Shown here piece by piece: positions 34,605 through 42,966 of a stretch of DNA of 64,000 nt. This stretch comes from DATARH01 sp036008175 (GTDB taxonomy: Bacteria; Pseudomonadota; Alphaproteobacteria; ATCC43930; CGMCC-115725): contig DASYOB010000147.1 of NCBI GenBank assembly GCA_036008175.1, positions 89,733 through 153,732 on the forward strand. The letters run 5' to 3'. The notes below the pieces were generated by a model that did not search any database, was not told the origin of the DNA, and saw only the letters and a program-made list of their open reading frames with translations. The translations under genes and the position numbers were made by a program. Every line of letters begins with the position of its first letter. The stretch's first letter is position 1.

Positions 34605-36188
34605 TCACTGGTCGAGCCAAGCACCCTCGAAGCGCCAGCCGTTGAAGATGCTGTTGACCATCGTCGTGACGTTCTTGACCCGCGGGTAGCGGCAGGTGCC
34701 GAGATCGTAGCGGTAGAGGATGGGCCGGGCGGCATCCTCGGTCAGCCGGCGGTCGATCTCCCAGACCAGCTTCTTGCGTTTATCCTGGTCTGGCTCCATC
34801 GACTGCTGCTCGTACATCTTCTCCAGCTCGGGATTGCAGTAGTTGGTGTAGTTCCGCTCCGAACCACACGCGTAGTGCTCGTAGAAATAGGCGTCCGGGT
34901 CGTCGACCCCGCTGCCGGTCAGATTGCCGGCGACCATGAAGTCCTTGCGCGCGATCTTGGGGAACCAGTTCGCGGTCTCGACCACATCGAGCTCGCCGTC
35001 GATGTAGATCTGCTTCATCTGGTCGATGAGGATCACCGCCGGGTCGCGGTATTGCGCGATGTTGCGGGTCGCGACCTTGACCGCGAGGCGGTTGTTCGGC
35101 CCGTAGCCGTGCTTTTCCATCAGCTTGCGGCCCTCGGCCCGGTTCGCCTCGATATCGGGGCCGTAGCCGGGCAAGGTCTGCAGGATCTCGGGCGGCAGGC
35201 CCCATAAGCCGGCCGGCGGCGTCTGCATCGCCGCGCCGATCTGACCTTTTCCCTCGGAGACGATGTCGAGAAAGCTCTTGCGGTCCATCGCGAGCATCAT
35301 CGCCTTGCGGATGTCGGCATCGTCAAAGGGTGGCTTGTCGCGATTCACCATCAGGTTGAACGAAATCATCGTGTGATCGAGCTCGCAGATCGCGGTCGGC
35401 GCCTGGCTCTGCACGTCCTTCATCGTCTGCACGGTCTGCTCGTACGGAAAGGTCATGTCGAAATTGCCGGCGATGAAGGCGAGGGTCTGGGTCGAGCGGT
35501 TCGGGATGATCGTCCACTCGATCGCGTCGAGGTAGGGCCGGCCGGGCTTCCAGTAATTCGGGTTCTTCGCCAGCTTGATGTGCTCGTTCGGCTTGAACTC
35601 TACGAACTTGAACGGCCCGGTGCCGATCGGGTGCTGTCGCATCTCGGCCGCCGGCACATGGCAGGGGTAGACCGGGCCGTAACCCGAGGCCAACAGCATC
35701 GGGAAGGCCGGCTGCGGGCGCTTCAGGACGAAGGTCACGGCGTAATCGCCCTCGGTCACGATGTCGTCGAGGTTGCGGTACCAGGCCTTGCGCGGATTGA
35801 GGCGCAGCTTGTCCTTCGCCTTGCCGATAAGCAGCTCCCAGGTGCATTTCACGTCCGCCGCGGTGAAGGGTTTTCCGTCATGCCATTTGACGCCCTGGCG
35901 CAATTTGAAGCTGAGCCGGGTGTAGTCGGGGTTCCACGACCAGCTTTCCGCCAGTTCCGGCTCGATGAATTCCGGCCGGTTCTGCTTCTCGTGCTGATTG
36001 AACAGAATTAGGTTGTTGAAGACGCTCATCATCGGCGCCACCGTCGAGATCGTCGCCTCCTCGTGGATCGACATGCTCGCCGGGCTGTCGCGATGGAAGA
36101 ATCTGAGCGTCCCGCCGCTTTTCTGCGCGGCGGCCGGTCCGGCCAGCAGGGCAAGCGCCACCGCCCACCGCAGCACCGTCTTCCGCAT
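34605..36188 (-). CDS. ABC transporter substrate-binding protein, family 5, paralogue 3
   Basis: A 527-residue periplasmic binding protein with a signal peptide (MRKTVLRWAVALALLAGPAA, cleavage near AAAQ). It has the same motifs as the genes at 3186 and 6430, such as KWHDGKPFTAADVKCTWELL and HPIGTGPFKFVEFKPNE, and the ending NSIFNGWRFEGAW. GGGAGG precedes ATG 36188. No transporter subunits are adjacent, so it may feed the Dpp-type operon 23 kb away. Convergent with the hydroxyacyl-CoA dehydrogenase, 9 bases apart. Confidence 0.93.
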   Translation of the reverse strand: MRKTVLRWAVALALLAGPAAAQKSGGTLRFFHRDSPASMSIHEEATISTVAPMMSVFNNLILFNQHEKQNRPEFIEPELAESWSWNPDYTRLSFKLRQGVKWHDGKPFTAADVKCTWELLIGKAKDKLRLNPRKAWYRNLDDIVTEGDYAVTFVLKRPQPAFPMLLASGYGPVYPCHVPAAEMRQHPIGTGPFKFVEFKPNEHIKLAKNPNYWKPGRPYLDAIEWTIIPNRSTQTLAFIAGNFDMTFPYEQTVQTMKDVQSQAPTAICELDHTMISFNLMVNRDKPPFDDADIRKAMMLAMDRKSFLDIVSEGKGQIGAAMQTPPAGLWGLPPEILQTLPGYGPDIEANRAEGRKLMEKHGYGPNNRLAVKVATRNIAQYRDPAVILIDQMKQIYIDGELDVVETANWFPKIARKDFMVAGNLTGSGVDDPDAYFYEHYACGSERNYTNYCNPELEKMYEQQSMEPDQDKRKKLVWEIDRRLTEDAARPILYRYDLGTCRYPRVKNVTTMVNSIFNGWRFEGAWLDQ

Positions 36189-36343
36189 TGTTTGCCTCCC
36201 TGATTTTGCCGGGAGGGTAGCACGGCGCTGTTGCCGGCAGATCAGCGCAAAGGTTTACCGGCATCAGCCCATTGTCGCGGCGCTGCGGTGGTACGCCGCA
36301 GTGCGATCGGGCGACGAGACGGCGGACGAGCGGTCCTGCTCTG

Positions 36344-36709
36344 CTATTTCCTCAGCGGCTGCCAGAGGCCGAGCATCGCGCCGGTTGTATCGACGATGAT
36401 CGAGAACGAGCCGGCATTGGGGACTTCGGTCACCTCGCGCAGGATCGTCGCGCCGAGCGACTGTGCCTTGGCGGTTGCCTTCGTGACATCGTCGACATTC
36501 ACATAGGCGAGCCAAGCCGAGGGCGCCCCCGGCATCGGGTGCTTCATCATCCCGCCGCCAGTGCCCTCGCCGACATCGATCATCGTGTACTTCATACCGC
36601 CGCCCATCTCCATCTCGTTCAGTTTCCAGTCGAACAGCGACTGGTAGAACGATTTGGCCTTGTCGAGGTCGGTGGTCGCCAGCTCGACATGCACAAACGG
36701 GTTCGCCAT
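36344..36709 (-). CDS. VOC-family glyoxalase-like protein
   Basis: A 121-residue single-domain VOC protein. The family start ANPFVHVELATTDLDKAKSF places a His near residue 7, and FYQSLFDWKL and FSIIVDTTGAMLGLWQ are typical of the COG3324 group. GGAGAGG precedes ATG 36709; the longer frame upstream is not conserved-looking. The protein lies between a binding-protein gene and a divergent acyl-CoA dehydrogenase. Its substrate is unknown. Confidence 0.85.
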   Translation of the reverse strand: MANPFVHVELATTDLDKAKSFYQSLFDWKLNEMEMGGGMKYTMIDVGEGTGGGMMKHPMPGAPSAWLAYVNVDDVTKATAKAQSLGATILREVTEVPNAGSFSIIVDTTGAMLGLWQPLRK

Positions 36710-36842
36710 GGCACCTCTCCAGGTTTCGCTGTGTCGCACGAATGAGCTAGGGAAGCCTAACCGGTCTTCGAGAACGTCCGGTGACAGCATCTGTCGCCGC
36801 CGCGCATTGCTGGGTGGGGTCACGCCTCCCATAATCTACCGC

Positions 36843-37982
36843 ATGGATTTCGATCTCTCCGACGAGCAGCGCGCCTTCCAGGACACCGCGCGGGAGTTCG
36901 CCCGCGACGAATGGCTGCCATACGCGCCGGGCTGGGACGAGCGCGAGGAATTCCCGGAGGAAGCGCTCAGGAAGGCCGCGGCGCTCGGCTTCGCCGGCAT
37001 CTATGTCGGCGACCAGTTCGGCGGCAGCGGCCTCTCCCGGCTCGACGCGACGATCATCTTCGAGGAGCTTGCCACCGCCTGCGTCTCGACCGCCGCTTAC
37101 CTCTCGATCCACAACATGGCGGCGTGGATGATCGACCGCTTCGGCAATGAGGCGCAGCGCGCCCGCTTTCTACCGAAGCTGATGTCGATGGAGCATTTCG
37201 CCAGCTATTGCCTGACCGAGCCGGGCAGCGGCTCGGACGCGGCGGCGTTGCAGACCCGCGCCCGGCGCGACGGCGAGGATTACGTGCTGGACGGCGCCAA
37301 GGCGTTCATCTCCGGCGGCGGCCGCAGCGACCTTTATGTGACGATGGTGCGCACCGGCGAGACAGGACCCAGGGGCATTTCCTGCCTCGTCGTCGAGAAC
37401 GGCACCAAGGGGCTCTCGTTCGGCAAGCCGGAAAAGAAGCTCGGCTGGCACACCCAGCCGACCGCGATGGTCAATTTCGAGAATTGCCGGGTGCCGGTGG
37501 CCAATCGGCTCGGCGCCGAGGGCGAGGGCTTTTCGATCGCGATGATGGGGCTCGACGGCGGCCGGCTCAATATCGGCGCCTGCTCCTTGGGCGGCGCCCG
37601 TGCCGCAATGGAGGCGGCGCGCGGCTACATGCTGGAGCGGCGCCAGTTCGGCCAGCGGCTCGCCGATTTCCAGGCGTTGCAGTTCAAGCTCGCCGACATG
37701 GCGACCGAGCTCGACGCGGCGCGCCTGATGCTGCGCCGGGCCGCCTCAAGCCTTGACAAGGTCGCCCCCGACGCGACGTTGCATTGCGCGATGGCGAAGC
37801 GCCTCGCCACCGATGCCGGCTTTAAAATCGCCAACGAAGCGCTGCAGCTGCATGGCGGCTACGGCTATCTCCGGGATTTCCCGATCGAGCGGTATCTGCG
37901 CGACGTGCGCGTGCACCAGATCCTCGAAGGCACCAACGAGATCATGCGCGTCATCATCGCCCGCCGCCTCTTGCGGCAGTGA
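36843..37982 (+). CDS. Acyl-CoA dehydrogenase (isobutyryl-CoA dehydrogenase-like)
   Basis: A 379-residue FAD-dependent acyl-CoA dehydrogenase. Family motifs are FDLSDEQRAFQDTAREFA at the start, YCLTEPGSGSDAAALQT in the FAD/substrate region, RRQFGQRLADFQALQFKLAD and the C-terminal QLHGGYGYLRDFPIERYLRD, with the catalytic Glu in QILEGTNEIMRV. The genes for 3-hydroxyisobutyryl-CoA hydrolase and 3-hydroxyisobutyrate dehydrogenase further downstream suggest valine degradation. A degenerate copy of its 3' end lies at 39251. Confidence 0.93.
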   Translation: MDFDLSDEQRAFQDTAREFARDEWLPYAPGWDEREEFPEEALRKAAALGFAGIYVGDQFGGSGLSRLDATIIFEELATACVSTAAYLSIHNMAAWMIDRFGNEAQRARFLPKLMSMEHFASYCLTEPGSGSDAAALQTRARRDGEDYVLDGAKAFISGGGRSDLYVTMVRTGETGPRGISCLVVENGTKGLSFGKPEKKLGWHTQPTAMVNFENCRVPVANRLGAEGEGFSIAMMGLDGGRLNIGACSLGGARAAMEAARGYMLERRQFGQRLADFQALQFKLADMATELDAARLMLRRAASSLDKVAPDATLHCAMAKRLATDAGFKIANEALQLHGGYGYLRDFPIERYLRDVRVHQILEGTNEIMRVIIARRLLRQ

Positions 37983-37985
37983 CGG

Positions 37986-39203
37986 TCAGATGATCTTCCG
38001 GTCCGCGAAATCCCGGATCTGCGCCGGGGTGTAGCCAAGCTCGGCGAGGATCTCGTCGTTATCGGCGCCGAGCTCCGGGGCGGTGCCGATCCGCGCCGGG
38101 GTTTCCGAGAAATGCCACGGCGAGCCGTGCACCTTCAGCCGCTTGCCGTATTTCGGATAATCGACCTCGGCGACATAGCCGTTGGCGACCACGTCGGGAT
38201 CGTTCGAGGCTTCGAGCAAGGTGTTGATCGGCGCGGCGACAATGTCGGCGCCGCGCAGCCGCGCCACCCAATCCTCGCGCGGCCCGGTCGCGAACAATTC
38301 GTCGAGCATGCGCAGCAAACTCTCGCGCTTCTCTTCCGATTCGATGACGGTGCCGAGATCGCCAAACCCGGCGTATTCGAGGCGTTCGTAGAAGCCGAGC
38401 GCGGTCATCGCGTCGCGCCATTTGCGGCTGCCGTTCAGCTGGAACACCAGCGGCTTCCCGTCGCGGTCGTTGAAGCTGGCGCTGATGCCGGGGCGTTGCG
38501 GGGTGCCGGTGATGCGGGCCTGGCCGGTGACCGGATCGCGGTCGCGCCACATCGTCGTCGTCAGGGTCCAGCCCATCAGCCGGATCTGGCCGCCGAGCAG
38601 CGAGCAATCGACCTTCTGGCCGATGCCGGTGGCGCGCGCGTAGGTCAGCGCGGCGAGCGCCCCGCCAAAGGCGAGGATCGCGCAGGTCTCGTCGGCGACC
38701 GACACGATGCCGGTGCGCAACGGCTGGCCCGGCGTCGAATAGGCTTGGGCGATGCCGCCCAGCGCCTGCGCCATCGAATCGGTGCCCGGCAGATCGGCAT
38801 GCGGCCCTTTCGGGCCATAGCCCGAGATCGAGATGTAGACGAGCTTCGGGTTGACCTTTCTCAGATCGTCGTAGCCGAAGCCGTTCTTCTCGGCCGCGCC
38901 GGGCCGGAAGTTCTGTCCGAAAATGTCCGCCCGGGCGACCAGCCTGCGCAGGATGTCGCGACCCTCCTCGGTCTTCAGGTTCAGCGTGAGGCTTTTGACG
39001 CCGCGGTTGTTGGTCTCGAAATAGGTGCTGGGAAAACCGGGCATCACCGTCGAGCCGCGCGAATTGTCGCCGACCTCCGGCACCTCGATCTTGATCACCT
39101 CGGCGCCGAGATCGGCCATCAGCATGTAGGGCACCGTCCCGGCCTGCGCGGTCGAGCAGGCGACGACCTTGACGCCGTGCAGCGGTCCCGGTGCCTGGGT
39201 CAT
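37986..39203 (-). CDS. CaiB/BaiF family III CoA-transferase, copy 2
   Basis: A 405-residue class III CoA-transferase. Visible marks are GVKVVACSTAQAGTVPYML at the start, ADLGAEVIKIEVPEVGD and the catalytic Asp expected near VSVADETCAILAFGGAL (about residue 169). AGGAG is 10 bases before ATG 39203. It is inserted head-to-head between an intact acyl-CoA dehydrogenase 3' end and a broken copy of the same end, which suggests it arrived with, or by, a duplication. Confidence 0.9.
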   Translation of the reverse strand: MTQAPGPLHGVKVVACSTAQAGTVPYMLMADLGAEVIKIEVPEVGDNSRGSTVMPGFPSTYFETNNRGVKSLTLNLKTEEGRDILRRLVARADIFGQNFRPGAAEKNGFGYDDLRKVNPKLVYISISGYGPKGPHADLPGTDSMAQALGGIAQAYSTPGQPLRTGIVSVADETCAILAFGGALAALTYARATGIGQKVDCSLLGGQIRLMGWTLTTTMWRDRDPVTGQARITGTPQRPGISASFNDRDGKPLVFQLNGSRKWRDAMTALGFYERLEYAGFGDLGTVIESEEKRESLLRMLDELFATGPREDWVARLRGADIVAAPINTLLEASNDPDVVANGYVAEVDYPKYGKRLKVHGSPWHFSETPARIGTAPELGADNDEILAELGYTPAQIRDFADRKII

Positions 39204-39250
39204 GTCAAACGGTCTCCTGTGATAGCCGGCGTTGCGTGCCGGATGCTTGG

Positions 39251-39364
39251 GGCTGCGGTATTTGAAGGATTTCCCGATCCAGCGCTACCTGCGCGATGTC
39301 GCGTGCGCCAGATCCGTGCAGGCACATGCGCGGCATCATCGCCCGCCGCCTGCCGCAGCAGTGA
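39251..39364 (+). pseudogene. Degenerate copy of an acyl-CoA dehydrogenase 3' end
   Basis: The DNA encodes RYLKDFPIQRYLRDV, nearly identical to YGYLRDFPIERYLRDV of the intact gene ending at 37982, and later the region GGCATCATCGCCCGCCGCC also matches, ending in TGA at 39362-39364. A 1-base deletion near the start and a loss of several bases around 39330 destroy the frame. It is a fragment of a lost or duplicated acyl-CoA dehydrogenase. Confidence 0.8.
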
Positions 39365-39413
39365 CGCACCGGCGAGAATCGGCGTCTGGAACTCCGTCTA
39401 AGGCGCTAAAACT

Positions 39414-40631
39414 TCAGTCTAATTTATTTGCCAACGTGCTCAGATAATTTTGAATTATCTCTACCCACCGATCTTGCTTCGCCAAGAGATCGGCCAGCGG
39501 GAGCGCACGAGTCCCTGTAACTGTCCCTGGTTTCAGCTTCTCGGCTCGTGTTTCGGGGTCGTCAATCAAATCGACCAAAGCTTCATAGTATCGCGCTGCA
39601 TCTTCTCCTCTTCCCGCTCGCCTTGCTCTTTTTACCAGAGTATCAAAATACACGTTAGCATCCGGGGAATTAATAGCACCTAAAAGCCACGATTCTCCGC
39701 CCGCTTGGCCGAGCAATTTTATCATTTGCGGGGTTAGCTCCTTCGCAATCCTAATCTCTTTCAAACGCTCTACAAAACCACGTGTGAGCGTGCCGAGGCC
39801 GGGCTGTTGGGAGTCGAGTGCCTCATAAATGATCTCCTCGCTAATTGTACCCGCTACTCGTGTACTCTTCAGTGATCGATCTTCGGACGGCGGCTGGACC
39901 TCGATACGATCATCCTTTAACAGAACGATACCCCGCAACACCCGCTCTGTGACCGCGAGAACCCGCGGCTGGACGATATAACCGCCGCTAGGAAGCGGGA
40001 AAACCGCCATTTCGGCGAGCCCCAGATCGAAATGTAACCCAGCATGCTGCTGTAGGAATTCGGCGATTGAGGTGACGCCTTCCCTAATTCCATCACCGAC
40101 TACCAGAAGTAAGAAACGCCCACGGTTCAGATTCCTATTAACCGCATCTACGAAACGAGGCTCGTCAAAGCCATCCGTGTTTCTAGCGCGCTCGAATAAG
40201 GGAGAGTCCCTCAGTAGCCCAGGAGCCGGCTTCGCGCGGCGAACAGCTGCGTCGAGTAGCTGATAATTCCAGGTCGCCATCTCGCTTGCGTAGTCAAGAA
40301 TCTGGCCAATAACTTTCCTCCGGGCCTCGGGGTTCCGCCACAGCTTGCACTCGACAAGCACCATTTCCCCTCTGCCGGTAATAAGGAAATTATCAAGCGA
40401 GTTACCGCCAATAGGAAGCTGTGTACAAATGGACACCGCGTCCACAAATCCCGGATCAATTTGGTCAAATGGTAAAATCTCGGGATGGTTTGCAATCAGA
40501 TTCTCTAGCCAATCTTCATCATAGCTACCTTGTTCTTTCGTGCTGATATACGGGATTGGCGTTAGCGCGGTTCCAACAGATTCACGAGTGAGTCCGCTCA
40601 GTAGGAAAGGCAATCCATATTGCTTGCTCAA
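39414..40631 (-). CDS. Protein with a PD-(D/E)XK nuclease-like core
   Basis: A 405-residue cytoplasmic protein. The segment NSLDNFLITGRGEMVLVECK followed by LWRNPEARRKVIGQILDYAS (about residues 78-117) fits a PD-(D/E)XK nuclease: Asp on one strand, E-x-K on the next, then a helix. The C-terminal half is helical and includes SWLLGAINSPDANVYFDTLV. Homologues with a LVEAKLWRNPEARREVVGQ-type motif are common uncharacterised bacterial proteins. TTG 40631 has GGGAGG upstream. Its DNA is visibly AT-richer than neighbours, implying transfer. A defence role is possible but unproven. Confidence 0.75.
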   Translation of the reverse strand: MSKQYGLPFLLSGLTRESVGTALTPIPYISTKEQGSYDEDWLENLIANHPEILPFDQIDPGFVDAVSICTQLPIGGNSLDNFLITGRGEMVLVECKLWRNPEARRKVIGQILDYASEMATWNYQLLDAAVRRAKPAPGLLRDSPLFERARNTDGFDEPRFVDAVNRNLNRGRFLLLVVGDGIREGVTSIAEFLQQHAGLHFDLGLAEMAVFPLPSGGYIVQPRVLAVTERVLRGIVLLKDDRIEVQPPSEDRSLKSTRVAGTISEEIIYEALDSQQPGLGTLTRGFVERLKEIRIAKELTPQMIKLLGQAGGESWLLGAINSPDANVYFDTLVKRARRAGRGEDAARYYEALVDLIDDPETRAEKLKPGTVTGTRALPLADLLAKQDRWVEIIQNYLSTLANKLD

Positions 40632-41008
40632 AAGATCCTCCCAAGGTTCGACACAACAGACCCGGATACCGCGCCGACGGTCCCTGATCTGCTTTGCCGC
40701 GTCTAGGGGTCACCTCGTCGCAAAAGCTATCACACAGGTTCCGTAGGATGCGGCTTCCCCGAAGGATTTTCGCCTGATCCGGGCTTGACCCCGCGCTGCC
40801 GACGCCCCAAATGGGCCTTTGAGAACAAATAAGGAACGTTTCGGCCGCTCCCCGAATTCCCTGCTCTTTTCGCGAAAATTCCCTGTTCTGAGGGAATTTG
40901 CCCGGCGCGTTCGTCAGGCTAGAGAGAGAAGCGCGCGAGAATGGACGAGCGCCCGGCGCGAGGCGCATATTGCGGGGCATCAATTGCCGCAGCGAAAAGG
41001 GCTCTTCC
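40632..41008. other. Gene-free interval with repeated AATTCCCTG motifs
   Basis: No gene supported. AATTCCCTG occurs at about 40855 and 40879, with an inverted relative (GAGGGAATTT) near 40892, resembling degenerate intergenic repeats of alphaproteobacteria. Open frames on both strands have no motifs. The 3' end is the leader of the Rieske dioxygenase gene. Confidence 0.6.
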
Positions 41009-42256
41009 ATGGCCGTCGCCGAATTCGGGTTTGAGGGCGTCAGCTTCCCGTCCAACGCGCTCAGCGAGGTGCCTTTCCGGGTCTATACCGATCCGGAACA
41101 ATACCGGCTCGAACAGGAGCGGATCTTCAAGGGCCCGACCTGGAATTACCTGTGCCTCGCCGGCGAGATCCCGAACCCGGGCGATTGGATCGCCACCACG
41201 ATCGGCGAGGTCGCGATCATCGTCGCGCGCGGGCCGGACGGCGCCATCAATGCGTTTGTCAACCGCTGCGCCCATCGCGGCAATCTGCTGTGCCTGACCA
41301 ACAAGGGGCACGGCAAGGAGATCACCTGCATCTACCACGGCTGGAGCTACGATTTCGAAGGCCACCTGACCGGGGTCGCGTTCGAGCGTGGCGTCAAGCG
41401 CCAGGGCGGCATGCCGCCGGAATTCCGCAAGGAGGAGCACCATCTGCAGCGGCTGCGCGTCGCCGAGCTGTGCGGCCTCGTCTTCGCCACCTTCGATCCA
41501 GACGTCAAGGATCTCGAAGCCTATCTCGGGCCGCTCGTGGTCGGCGGCATCCGCCGCGTGCTCGATGGGCGCGCGCCGGCCACCATCATCGGCCGCAGCA
41601 CGCAGGTCTTGCCGAACAACTGGAAGCTCTATTTCGAGAACGTCAAGGACACCTACCACGCCTCGATCCTGCACGCCTTTCTGACGACGTTCCGCATCAA
41701 CCGCCTCTCGCAGCCCGGCGGCATCAACATCGACGAGAGCGGCGGCAATCATTTCAGCCAGGCCAAGATGGACTACGCCGCCGAGGACGCCGAGTACAAG
41801 GCGGCGCAGCTGCGCTCCGACACCGACCTGAAGCTTCAGGACAGCTCGATCATCGAGCCGGTCGACGAATACGGCGACCAGGTCTCGGTGCAGATTCTGA
41901 CGATCTTCCCGAGCATGGTGCTGCAGCAGATCCGCAACACCATCGCGGTCAGGGTGTTGCGGCCGCGCGGCGTCGATAAGGCCGAGCTCGAATGGGTGCA
42001 TCTCGGCTTCGCCGACGACGACGAGGCGATGACCGAGCGGCGGCTGCGGCACGGCAATCTCGTTGGCCCGGCCGGCTATATCGCGCTCGAGGATGGCTGC
42101 GTCGGCGGCTTTGTGCAGCGGGCGCTCAACTACAATGACGAGGACAGCGGGGTCGTGATGATGGGCGGGCACGACGCCGAGTCGCAGACCTTCCGCGCCA
42201 GCGAGGCGGCGATCCGCGGCTTCTGGAAGAAATATCGCGCGCTGGTGGGCGCCTGA
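41009..42256 (+). CDS. Aromatic ring-hydroxylating dioxygenase, alpha subunit (Rieske)
   Basis: A 415-residue large subunit of a Rieske non-haem iron oxygenase. The 2Fe-2S ligands are C-x-H in RCAHRGNLLC and C-x2-H in TCIYHGWSYDF (about residues 85-110). The catalytic iron triad begins NVKDTYHASILHAF (about 212-225) with Asp, His and His. The enzyme would hydroxylate an aromatic acid together with the beta subunit downstream. No reductase or ferredoxin gene is adjacent, so electron supply must come from elsewhere. ATG 41009 gives the family-typical start; its ribosome site is weak. Confidence 0.93.
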   Translation: MAVAEFGFEGVSFPSNALSEVPFRVYTDPEQYRLEQERIFKGPTWNYLCLAGEIPNPGDWIATTIGEVAIIVARGPDGAINAFVNRCAHRGNLLCLTNKGHGKEITCIYHGWSYDFEGHLTGVAFERGVKRQGGMPPEFRKEEHHLQRLRVAELCGLVFATFDPDVKDLEAYLGPLVVGGIRRVLDGRAPATIIGRSTQVLPNNWKLYFENVKDTYHASILHAFLTTFRINRLSQPGGINIDESGGNHFSQAKMDYAAEDAEYKAAQLRSDTDLKLQDSSIIEPVDEYGDQVSVQILTIFPSMVLQQIRNTIAVRVLRPRGVDKAELEWVHLGFADDDEAMTERRLRHGNLVGPAGYIALEDGCVGGFVQRALNYNDEDSGVVMMGGHDAESQTFRASEAAIRGFWKKYRALVGA

Positions 42257-42270
42257 CTGTTTACATCCGC

Positions 42271-42356
42271 GTCATTGCGAGCGAAGCGAAGCAATCTCGC
42301 GCCGGCTATCCCCGGTCCATCGAGATTTCGTCGTCGCTGTCGCTCCTCGCAATGAC
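42271..42356. repeat. Intergenic palindromic repeat, copy A (GTCATTGCGAG type)
   Basis: Begins GTCATTGCGAGCGAAGCGAA and ends CTCGCAATGAC, forming a large imperfect hairpin. It lies between the dioxygenase alpha and beta genes and is closely related to copy B at 42861. Confidence 0.9.
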
Positions 42357-42377
42357 AAGCATCTAGGGACTTCCGGG

Positions 42378-42851
42378 ATGGACGACACCGCGCTGCGGCT
42401 CGGCATCGACGAGCTTTCCGCCGCCTATGCCGACTGCATCGACGATGACCGGCTCGAGGAGTGGCCGGATTTCTTCGTCGATGATTGCCGCTACCTAATC
42501 ACCAGCCGAGAGAGCCATGAGGCCGGGCTGCGTCACGGCATCATCTACTGCGCCTCGCGCGGCATGCTGGTCGATCGCGTCATGGCGATGCGGCGGGCCA
42601 ACATCTTCGAGCCGCACCGCTATCGCCACATCGTCAGCCCGCCCCGGCTCGGCGTCGTGAAAGACGGCGTCGCCGAAGCGCGCACGAACTTTCTCGCCGC
42701 CCGCATCATGCATGACGGCGAGACGAGCCTCTTCGCCACCGGCCGCTATCTCGACCGCATCGATGTGAGCCGCTCGCCGTTTCGCTTTATCGAGCGCCTC
42801 GTCATCCTCGACAGCCAGAAGGTCGACACCCTCTTGGTGCTCCCGCTGTAG
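42378..42851 (+). CDS. Aromatic ring-hydroxylating dioxygenase, beta subunit
   Basis: A 157-residue small subunit of the SnoaL/NTF2-like fold. Typical sequence includes YADCIDDDRLEEWPDFFVDD, CRYLITSRES and PHRYRHIVSPPRL. It stabilises the alpha hexamer and lacks metal sites. Both sides of the gene carry a copy of the GTCATTGCGAG repeat. Follows the alpha gene in the same direction, so they are probably cotranscribed. Confidence 0.9.
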   Translation: MDDTALRLGIDELSAAYADCIDDDRLEEWPDFFVDDCRYLITSRESHEAGLRHGIIYCASRGMLVDRVMAMRRANIFEPHRYRHIVSPPRLGVVKDGVAEARTNFLAARIMHDGETSLFATGRYLDRIDVSRSPFRFIERLVILDSQKVDTLLVLPL

Positions 42852-42860
42852 GCCCCACCT

Positions 42861-42949
42861 GTCATTGCGAGCGAAGCGAAGCAATCTCGTGCTTTCCAAG
42901 CTCGCCGTTCGAGATTGCTTCGTCGCGCTATCGCACTCCTCGCAATGAC
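42861..42949. repeat. Intergenic palindromic repeat, copy B (GTCATTGCGAG type)
   Basis: Shares the first ~28 bases with copy A and ends TCCTCGCAATGAC, with an extra internal inverted pair (GCAATCTCG / CGAGATTGC). It separates the beta subunit gene from the hydrolase gene, whose start at 42967 lacks a clear ribosome site. Confidence 0.9.
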
Positions 42950-42966
42950 GAATCTGGTCCACACGT

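Noticed and set aside
39414..40631. Naming the nuclease-like gene as a Shedu defence protein
   Set aside because: The E-x-K core alone does not distinguish Shedu from other PD-(D/E)XK families.
40582..41055. Minus-strand frame of 157 residues upstream of the nuclease-like gene
   Set aside because: No recognisable motifs, and it overlaps both the nuclease start and the dioxygenase start.
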